Below, piece after piece: positions 63,995-64,000 of a stretch of DNA of 64,000 nt. The translations under genes were made by a program, and so were the position numbers. The DNA comes from Paucibacter sp. PLA-PC-4. GTDB taxonomy: Bacteria > Pseudomonadota > Gammaproteobacteria > Burkholderiales > Burkholderiaceae_C. The stretch covers positions 371,056-435,055 of the forward strand of contig NZ_JAPFGP010000003.1 in NCBI RefSeq assembly GCF_026241155.1, in the 5' to 3' direction. Within the stretch, counting starts at the first letter, position 1. Every line of letters begins with the position of its first letter. The notes beneath the pieces were generated by a model. The model was given only the letters and a program-made list of their open reading frames with translations, was not told the DNA's origin and searched no databases.

Positions 63995-64000
63995 GTTGGC

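Overview
The window is high-GC, densely coded DNA from a free-living Gram-negative bacterium: it carries a TonB-dependent receptor, a TonB-like protein, an outer-membrane-type lipoprotein and periplasmic sulfate binding. The ThiD-ThiE fusion, the cysTWA-cysB order with a CysB of the Burkholderiales type, the leucine-catabolic liuB/liuC genes next to biotin genes and the LysR-azoR-pirin group all suggest a betaproteobacterium of the order Burkholderiales, perhaps near Roseateles/Paucibacter. This placement is by recognition only; no database was searched. No rRNA, tRNA or CRISPR array was seen.

Layout. 1-6.8 kb: biotin synthesis (bioF partial, bioA), leucine catabolism (liuC, liuB), a GNAT and a vapBC module lying inside the same-strand run, with a divergent TetR regulator. 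6.9-11.7 kb: a small zinc-ribbon membrane protein, a LysM-FecR protein and a CHASE2 hybrid histidine kinase. 11.8-14.4 kb: a molybdenum hydroxylase pair. 14.7-19.2 kb: an HD-GYP protein and a divergent copper-resistance locus (copZ / copA-cueR). 19.2-24.0 kb: two pirins, an isochorismatase-like hydrolase, an azoreductase with a divergent LysR, and a TonB-like protein. 24.2-30.0 kb: a TPP riboswitch followed by thiC-thiO-thiS-thiG-thiDE. 30.0-44.2 kb: a 14-kb, one-strand accessory cluster (CoA transferase, GH127-like hydrolase, TIM-barrel/FGE-like fusion, ribokinase, TonB receptor, esterase, LysR, kelch-sodium symporter fusion, CitE-like lyase). 44.4-47.5 kb: GST, a monooxygenase with SoxR, a lipoprotein, molbindin and a small hydrolase. 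47.7-53.5 kb: sulfate uptake (cysT, cysW, cysA, two tandem CysB paralogues, sbp). 53.6-56.2 kb: a TPR-GGDEF-EAL protein.

56.2-64.0 kb is an accessory region. Its core is a compact five-gene operon (SPFH protein, NAD-kinase-like protein, KptA RNA 2'-phosphotransferase, an ADP-ribosylation/crystallin-J1-type protein and an Fe(II)/2-oxoglutarate oxygenase). It faces a divergent Nudix-winged-helix regulator of NrtR type across a perfect 9+4+9 palindrome. The regulator is followed by an unknown membrane/coiled-coil gene that carries two compensating frame changes. A GSU2403-type nucleotidyltransferase with its own palindrome comes next. Then follows a wreck of mobile DNA: a umuD fragment, a 208-bp IS21-like end-repeat array, and the C-terminal tail of an ORF6N-type gene broken exactly at the array edge. 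Last come a zinc-ribbon protein and a HAD/ParB-like pair. The KptA operon is my best candidate for an under-described system. The sequence supports an NAD-linked nucleic-acid repair, stress or defence role, but the actual function is inference.

Regulatory logic visible in the sequence includes: paired TGAG-N5-CTCA operators between tetR and liuB; two MerR-type 19-bp-spacer promoters between copZ and copA, the copA one probably giving a leaderless mRNA; a SoxR box reading into the monooxygenase gene; and a motif shared upstream of three transcription starts of the 30-44 kb cluster, which suggests one regulator for the whole cluster.
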